From: JAMXLO01 sp963812075 | Lineage (GTDB): Bacteria; Pseudomonadota; Alphaproteobacteria; Acetobacterales; Acetobacteraceae | Direction: 5' to 3' | NCBI GenBank assembly: GCA_963812075.1 | Contig: CAWETN010000007.1 | Coordinates: 372,001 to 436,000, forward strand | Length of the DNA stretch: 64,000 nt | Translations under genes and position numbers: made by a program | In this document: positions 58,922 to 64,000 of the stretch, piece by piece | Numbering within the stretch: position 1 is the first letter of the stretch | Layout: the number at the start of each line of letters is the position of its first letter | Notes under the pieces: model-generated | Told to the model about the DNA's origin: nothing | Databases searched by the model: none | Seen by the model: the letters and a program-made list of their open reading frames with translations, nothing else

Positions 58922-59794
58922 ATGCAAGGCGTACTACACCAGGTCCTCTCGGGCATCGCCAGCGGCGGCATCTATGCGTCGGTGGCGCTCGCCCTGGTGA
59001 TGATCTACCAGGCGACGCACCACGTGAACTTCGCCCAGGGCGAGATGGCGACACTGTCCACCTATATCGCGCTCACCCTGATCAATGTCGGGCTGCCGTA
59101 CTGGGTGGCCTTCGTCCTCACCCTCGTGATCTCCTTCCTGATCGGCCTGCTGATCGAACGGATCATCATGCGGCCGATGATGGATGCGCCTGTGCTCGCC
59201 TCGGTCGGCGTGTTCGTCGGCCTGCTGCTGATCATCAACGCCAGCACCGGCTGGATGTTCGACTACATGATCAAGACCTTCCCCACGCCGTTCCCCGGCG
59301 GCCCGCTGCTGTTCAGCGGCTATGTCTCCGGCCACGAGCTGGGCGCATTCTTCGTGACGCTGGTCGTGCTGATTGCGGTGTACCTGTTCTTCCGCCACAC
59401 CAGGCTGGGGCTGGCGATGCGGGCCGCGGCGTTCAACCCGGTGTCCTCGCGGCTGGTCGGCATCCGCGTCGGCTGGATGCTGGCGCTGGGCTGGGGGTTG
59501 GCCGCGGCGATCGGCGCGGTCGCCGGCATGATGGTGGCACCGATCGTGTATCTCGATCCGAACATGATGGCCGGCATCCTGCTCTATGCCTTCGCCGGTG
59601 CGCTGCTGGGCGGCATCGACAATCCGCTGGGCGCCGTGCTGGGCGGCTTCGCGGTCGGCGTCATCGAGAACCTGGCAGGCGCGTATCTGGTCGGCACCGA
59701 GCTCAAGCTGACCGTGGCGCTGATCATCATCGTGGCGGTGCTGGTGGTGAAGCCGTCCGGCCTGCTGGGCCGCACCGTGCTGAGCCGGGTGTAG
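58922..59794 (+). CDS. livH: Branched-chain-amino-acid-type ABC transporter permease (LivH)
   Basis: A 290-residue permease with eight or so hydrophobic segments and the LivH signatures NFAQGEMATLSTYIAL and GALLGGIDNPLGAVLGGFAVGVIEN. The loop RAAAFNPVSSRLVGIRVG is the ATPase-docking segment. The ATG follows the palindrome by two bases, so the repeat may affect its translation. It partners LivM, encoded next. Confidence 0.88.
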   Translation: MQGVLHQVLSGIASGGIYASVALALVMIYQATHHVNFAQGEMATLSTYIALTLINVGLPYWVAFVLTLVISFLIGLLIERIIMRPMMDAPVLASVGVFVGLLLIINASTGWMFDYMIKTFPTPFPGGPLLFSGYVSGHELGAFFVTLVVLIAVYLFFRHTRLGLAMRAAAFNPVSSRLVGIRVGWMLALGWGLAAAIGAVAGMMVAPIVYLDPNMMAGILLYAFAGALLGGIDNPLGAVLGGFAVGVIENLAGAYLVGTELKLTVALIIIVAVLVVKPSGLLGRTVLSRV

Positions 59795-59838
59795 ACGATG
59801 GTCCGCAGCGCCCTCGTCGCCGTCGTGGATGGATCGTC

Positions 59839-60855
59839 GTGGCCGCCGTGCCGGTGCTGCTGTTCAGCGACTACCATTTGTTCCAGCTCACCATGGTCAT
59901 CGTCTATGCGATCGCCATCCTGGGGCTGGCCATCCTGGTTGGCTTCAACGGCCAGATCTCGCTCGGCCACGGCGCGTTCTACGCGATCGGCGCCTACACC
60001 ACCGCGGTGCTGATGTACAAGTACGAGGTGCCCTACTGGGCGACGCTGCCGGTCTCGGCGGTCGTCTGCGCGGGATTCGGCTTCCTGATCGGGCTGCCGG
60101 CGCTGCGGCTCGCCGGCCTGTATCTGGCGCTGACCACATTCGCGCTGGCGGTCGCGGTGCCGCAGCTGCTGAAGCACGACGCGCTGGAGCCATGGACCGG
60201 CGGCGTGCAGGGGCTGGTGATCGACAAACCGGACCCGCCGTTCGGCCTCGACATGTCGCCCGACCAGTGGCTCTACGTCTTCAGCCTGACCGTGGCTGCG
60301 CTGTTGTTCCTGCTGGCCTGGAACATCGTGCGCGGGCGCATCGGCCGGGCGATGATGGCGATCCGCGACCACGCGCTCGCGGCCGAGGCGATGGGCATCG
60401 ACATCGCGCTGCTGAAGACCCGGACCTTCGCGCTGAGCGCGCTCTTCACCGGCGTTGCCGGCTCGCTGGGCGCCATCGTGGTGCAGTTCGTGGCGCCCGA
60501 CAGCTTCAACATCTTCGTCTCGATCTACCTGTTCGTCGGGCTGGTGGTGGGCGGCGTGTCCTCGATCGGCGGCGCCATCCTGGGTGGCTTCTTCATCGAG
60601 TTCGTGCCGAACGTCGCCGAGAAGGTGTCCAAGGCGGCACCCGGCGCGGTCTACGGCGTGATCCTGATCGCGGTGATGTTCCTGATGCCCGGCGGAGCCG
60701 CCGGCTTCATCGGTGCAGTGCTCGCACGCTTCCGCCGGCGCACGAAATCGGCTGAACTGCGGCCGGTCACGATGGGGGGATCAGTTGCGCACGAAGTTCC
60801 GGCCCGCTTGCCTGGTGGCGCTGAGCCTGACGCTGGCGGTAATCGCGGCGTGTAA
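59839..60855 (+). CDS. livM: Branched-chain-amino-acid-type ABC transporter permease (LivM; N-terminus probably frameshifted)
   Basis: About 338 residues of a LivM permease: LVGFNGQISLGHGAFYAIGAYT, GLPALRLAGLYLALTTFALA, the docking loop IRDHALAAEAMGIDIALLKTRTFALSA, and VVGGVSSIGGAILGGFFIEFVP. The visible start is GTG 59839, but ATG 59798, three bases after the LivH stop, opens MVRSALVAVV one frame over, so a one-base shift near 59825 is likely. Its C-terminus runs 71 bases into the next gene in another frame, again possibly from an indel. Confidence 0.82.
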   Translation: MAAVPVLLFSDYHLFQLTMVIVYAIAILGLAILVGFNGQISLGHGAFYAIGAYTTAVLMYKYEVPYWATLPVSAVVCAGFGFLIGLPALRLAGLYLALTTFALAVAVPQLLKHDALEPWTGGVQGLVIDKPDPPFGLDMSPDQWLYVFSLTVAALLFLLAWNIVRGRIGRAMMAIRDHALAAEAMGIDIALLKTRTFALSALFTGVAGSLGAIVVQFVAPDSFNIFVSIYLFVGLVVGGVSSIGGAILGGFFIEFVPNVAEKVSKAAPGAVYGVILIAVMFLMPGGAAGFIGAVLARFRRRTKSAELRPVTMGGSVAHEVPARLPGGAEPDAGGNRGV

Positions 60856-61951
60856 GAAGGAGAACGCCTACGTCCCGCCGCCCCCGGCCCGGGTCAACGT
60901 GGCGAAGCCCGCCAGCAAGGAGGTGCTGCCGTATCTTGAGCTGACCGGCAACGCGGCCGCCTACAACATGGTGGACCTCGAGGCGCGGGTGCAGGGCTAC
61001 CTGCAGCAGATCAACTACCAGGACGGCGCCGAGGCGAAGCAAGCCGACACGTTGTTCGTGATCGAACCGGCGCCGTACGAGGCGCAATTGCAGCAGGCGC
61101 AGGCGACGCTTGCTTCGACCCAGGCCGACCTCGTGCAGGCCGAGGCCGAGTTCTATCGCCAATTTACCCTGGGCAAAAGCGACTTTGCCTCGCAGTCGAA
61201 GGTGGACGAGGCGCGCGCCAAGCGCGACAGCGACAAGGCGCAGCTGCAGAACAATCAGGCGGGGGTGACGATCGCCGCGATCAACCTGGGCTACACGCGG
61301 GTGACCGCGCCGTTCAACGGCGTGGTCAGCGCGCACCAGGTGTCGATCGGCGGTCTGGTCGGCGTCAGCGGGCCGACCAAGCTGGCCAGTATCGTGCAGC
61401 TCGATCCGATCTACATCACCTTCACGGTCAGCGAGCAGCAGGTGCTGGGCATCAAGGCGGCCATGGCCAAACAGGGCCTGACGGGACGCGACATCAGGAA
61501 CGTGCCAGTGGAGATCGGGCTGATGACGGAGGAGGGCTTTCCGCACGTCGGCAAGCTCGACTACGTGGCACCGACGCTCGACACATCCACCGGGACGCTG
61601 TCGGCCCGCGGCATCCTCGACAACGAAAAGCGCGCACTGCTGCCTGGGATGTTCGTGCGGATCCGGATACCGCTGGCGTTGGAGAAGGCCAACGCCCTGC
61701 TGGTGCCGGACGAGGCGCTGGGCTCCGACCAAAGCGGCAGCTACCTGCTGGTTGTCGACAAGGACAATGTCGTCCAGCAGAAGACGGTGCAGACCGGACA
61801 GCTCGAAGGGAAGCTGCGGGTGATCTCGTCGGGGATCACCGCGGACGATCTGGTGGTGGTCAGCGGCAACCAGAAGGCGATTCCAGGGCAGAAGGTCGCG
61901 CCTCAGATAACGACGCTTGCCGCGGAGGCAGGTCCTCCGGGCAAGTCGTGA
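60785..61951 (+). CDS. RND efflux transporter periplasmic adaptor (lipoprotein)
   Basis: About 388 residues of a membrane fusion protein. TTG 60785 is preceded by GGGGGA and opens a lipoprotein signal, LVALSLTLAVIAAC, with lipid-modified Cys then KKEN. Domains: lipoyl/barrel-sandwich (AAYNMVDLEARVQGYL, VTAPFNGVVSAHQVSIGG), an alpha-helical hairpin (about 110-190, rich in Ala/Gln), beta-barrel (LDPIYITFTVSE) and membrane-proximal domain. It links the inner-membrane pump to an outer-membrane channel. No TolC-like gene is visible in the window. Confidence 0.85.
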   Translation: MRTKFRPACLVALSLTLAVIAACKKENAYVPPPPARVNVAKPASKEVLPYLELTGNAAAYNMVDLEARVQGYLQQINYQDGAEAKQADTLFVIEPAPYEAQLQQAQATLASTQADLVQAEAEFYRQFTLGKSDFASQSKVDEARAKRDSDKAQLQNNQAGVTIAAINLGYTRVTAPFNGVVSAHQVSIGGLVGVSGPTKLASIVQLDPIYITFTVSEQQVLGIKAAMAKQGLTGRDIRNVPVEIGLMTEEGFPHVGKLDYVAPTLDTSTGTLSARGILDNEKRALLPGMFVRIRIPLALEKANALLVPDEALGSDQSGSYLLVVDKDNVVQQKTVQTGQLEGKLRVISSGITADDLVVVSGNQKAIPGQKVAPQITTLAAEAGPPGKS

Positions 61952-61967
61952 CGGCGCGGCACAGCCG

Positions 61968-64000
61968 ATGATCTCCAAATTCTTCATCGACCGCCCGGTG
62001 CTGGCCAATGTGCTGGCCATCGTCATCGTGCTGATCGGCGGCGTGGCGCTGTTCACGCTGCCGGTGGCACAGTATCCAAATGTGGTGCCGCCGACCGTCT
62101 CGGTGACCACCAGCTATCCGGGCGCCAGCGCCGATACCGTGATGAACACGGTGGCCCTGCCGATCGAGCAGCAGGTCAACGGCGTGCAGGGCATGCTCTA
62201 CATGCAGTCCACCAGCGCGTCGGACGGCACGTATTCGCTGATCGTCACCTTCGATATCGGTACCGACCTGAACTTCGCGCAGGTGCTGGTGCAGAACCGC
62301 GTCTCGGCGGCGATGGCGTCGTTGCCGCAGGCGGTGCAGGTGCAGGGCGTCACCGTGCAGCAGAAGTCCACGTCGATCCTGCAGATCGTCACGCTGACCT
62401 CGCCCGACGGCCGCTACGACAGTCTGTTCCTCAGCAACTTTGCGACCATCAGCCTGGTACCCGAACTTTCTCGCGTGCCCGGCGTGGGCAACGTCAACGT
62501 GTTCGGCGTCGGGCAGTACTCCATGCGGATATGGCTCGATCCGCAGACGCTTCAGGCGCGCGGGCTGGCGCCCGAGGACGTGATCCACGCCATCCAGCAG
62601 CAGAGCCAGCAGGTCACCGCGGGCCAGGTCGGCGCGCCGCCCGCGCCGTCGGGACAGGTGTTCCAGTACACGGTGAACATCGAGGGACGCCTCGCCGATC
62701 CGGCCGAGTTCGCGAATATCATCGTCAAGGTGGACAGCTCGAACGGCGGGCAGATCACCCGGGTGAAGGATGTCGGGCGGGTCGAACTCGGCGCGCAGAC
62801 CTACTCGCAGGCGTCGCGACTGAACGGCAAGCCGTCGGCCGGCATCGCGATCTACCAGCTGCCAACTGCAAATGCGCTGAACGTGGCGACGCTGGTGAAC
62901 GCCAGGATGGCGGAGCTGGCCAAAACTTTCCCGCAGGGCCTGACCTACGGCGTGCCGTTCGACACCACGCGGTTCGTCAAGGCATCGATCGACGAAGTCT
63001 ACAAGACGCTGCTGGAAGCGGCGGTACTGGTGCTGATCGTCATCCTGGTGTTCCTGCAGGACTGGCGCGCCACGCTGGTGCCGGCGACGACGGTGCCGGT
63101 GACGATCATCGGTGCCTTCGCGGCGATGGCGGCGCTGGGCTTCACGGTGAACCTGTCCACGCTGTTCGCCATCATCCTGGCGATCGGCATCGTGGTGGAC
63201 GATGCGATCGTCATCGTCGAGGGTGTCTCACACCACATCGAGCGTGGCCTGACGCCGCACGACGCCGCGATCAAGGCGATGGACGAGTTGTTCGGTCCGG
63301 TCGTCGGCATCACACTGGTGCTGATGTCGGTGTTCATACCGGCGGCCTTCCTGCCCGGGCTGACGGGGCAGATGTACGCACAGTTTGCGCTGGTGATCGC
63401 CGCCACGGCGCTGATCAGCGCGATCAACGCAGCGACGCTGAAGCCGACCCAGTGCGCGCTGTGGCTGCGCATGCCGGTGCCGCCGGAGAAGCGCAATTTC
63501 TTCTTCCGCGGTTTCAACCGCGGCTATCAGCCGGTCGAGAACGGCTACGCGCGGCTCATCGGCTTCATGGCGCGGCACAGTTCGCTGATGGTCATCGTCG
63601 CGCTGGTGGTGGCCGGCGTGGGCGGCTGGGGCATCGCACGGCTGCCGACCTCGTTCATCCCGGTGGAGGATCAGGGCTACGTGCTGGTGGCAGCACAGTT
63701 GCCGGACGGCGCCGCCACCGGGCGCACCCAGCAGGTGATGGACCAGGTGACCAAGATCGCGCTCGGGGTTCCCGGCGTCGATCAGGTGGTGTCGATCAGC
63801 GGCGTCTCGGTGCTGGACAACAGTGCCACGCTGGCGAACGCCGGCGTCGCCTATGTGATCCTCAAGGACTGGAGCCTGCGCAAGCCGGGCAGCGGCGCCG
63901 ACCTGCGCTCGGTGTACGCCAATCTGCAAGGCGCGCTCGACAAGCTGGAGGACGCGGTCGCGCTGGTGCTGGTGCCGCCGCCGATCCAGGGCATCGGCAA
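61968..64000 (+). CDS. RND efflux pump inner-membrane protein, AcrB/MexB-like (3' end outside window)
   Basis: About 677 residues visible and still open at the window edge. It begins MISKFFIDRPVLANVLAIVI, continues with LPVAQYPNVVPPTVSVTTSYPGASA, and has the transmembrane proton-relay motif GIVVDDAIVIVEGVSHHI (paired Asp in TM4), EDQGYVLVAAQLPDGA at the start of the second periplasmic loop. It belongs to the hydrophobe/amphiphile efflux family (HAE-1), expelling drugs, solvents or detergents. The ATG is 17 bases after the adaptor gene's stop. Confidence 0.9.
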   Translation, partial: MISKFFIDRPVLANVLAIVIVLIGGVALFTLPVAQYPNVVPPTVSVTTSYPGASADTVMNTVALPIEQQVNGVQGMLYMQSTSASDGTYSLIVTFDIGTDLNFAQVLVQNRVSAAMASLPQAVQVQGVTVQQKSTSILQIVTLTSPDGRYDSLFLSNFATISLVPELSRVPGVGNVNVFGVGQYSMRIWLDPQTLQARGLAPEDVIHAIQQQSQQVTAGQVGAPPAPSGQVFQYTVNIEGRLADPAEFANIIVKVDSSNGGQITRVKDVGRVELGAQTYSQASRLNGKPSAGIAIYQLPTANALNVATLVNARMAELAKTFPQGLTYGVPFDTTRFVKASIDEVYKTLLEAAVLVLIVILVFLQDWRATLVPATTVPVTIIGAFAAMAALGFTVNLSTLFAIILAIGIVVDDAIVIVEGVSHHIERGLTPHDAAIKAMDELFGPVVGITLVLMSVFIPAAFLPGLTGQMYAQFALVIAATALISAINAATLKPTQCALWLRMPVPPEKRNFFFRGFNRGYQPVENGYARLIGFMARHSSLMVIVALVVAGVGGWGIARLPTSFIPVEDQGYVLVAAQLPDGAATGRTQQVMDQVTKIALGVPGVDQVVSISGVSVLDNSATLANAGVAYVILKDWSLRKPGSGADLRSVYANLQGALDKLEDAVALVLVPPPIQGIG

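Overview
The window is 64 kb of densely packed, high-GC DNA (roughly 65-70% in most genes), with short intergenic gaps and many ATGA or TGATG start/stop overlaps. The gene content suggests a free-living, metabolically versatile alphaproteobacterium, plausibly Rhodospirillales/Acetobacteraceae-like: DppBCDF and LivGFHM transporters, CaiB-type CoA-transferases, a GntR/FCD regulator, LLM flavin oxidoreductases, NCS2 permease and an RND pump. There is no rRNA, tRNA or marker gene, so the taxonomy is only an inference. I found no CRISPR array, integrase or transposase.

Layout. 1-5.5 kb: partial phosphotransferase, isochorismatase-like hydrolase, cupin, NAD-epimerase, cupredoxin, ketopantoate-reductase-like protein and aldo/keto reductase. 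5.5-9.3 kb: a four-gene peptide/nickel-type ABC transporter without its binding protein. 9.3-14.1 kb (minus strand): an exported animal-type haem peroxidase, a Dpp-type binding protein, and a two-subunit thiamine-diphosphate decarboxylase. 14.2-23.4 kb: metallo-beta-lactamase-fold hydrolase, endonuclease/phosphatase-fold protein, two LLM oxidoreductases, HAD phosphatase, M28 peptidase, Tat-exported class II aldolase, CopC-like protein, divergent SDR, PPOX protein and ArsR-like regulator. 23.5-31.6 kb: small proline-rich and DUF2934 proteins, a PLP aminotransferase, then a sugar-acid cluster (amidohydrolase, 6-phosphogluconate dehydrogenase, gluconokinase, SDR, SMP-30 lactonase) and a nucleobase permease. 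31.8-34.8 kb: a large exported Calx-beta / PQQ-type sugar dehydrogenase / duplicated carbohydrate-binding protein. 34.9-42.9 kb: DedA, mutarotase, LhgO-like oxidase, LysR, a DUF4314 gene in an AT-richer patch, an LVIVD-type protein, CoA-transferase and MBL protein. 42.9-47.3 kb: a lower-GC island with a sulfotransferase fusion and glycosyltransferases. 47.5-54.1 kb: aromatic/oxalate catabolism, with Frc, Oxc and a GntR regulator forming an oxalate module. 54.2-57.2 kb: a six-haem cytochrome. 57.3-60.9 kb: liv transporter with an intra-operon palindrome. 60.8-64 kb: an RND efflux adaptor and the start of its inner-membrane pump.

A striking global feature is that at least a dozen otherwise well-conserved genes are split by single-base frameshifts, with coding intact on both sides. 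Uncorrected sequencing indels are the likeliest cause, and this matters for reading apparent fusions such as the in-frame GntR-oxalyl-CoA decarboxylase ORF.
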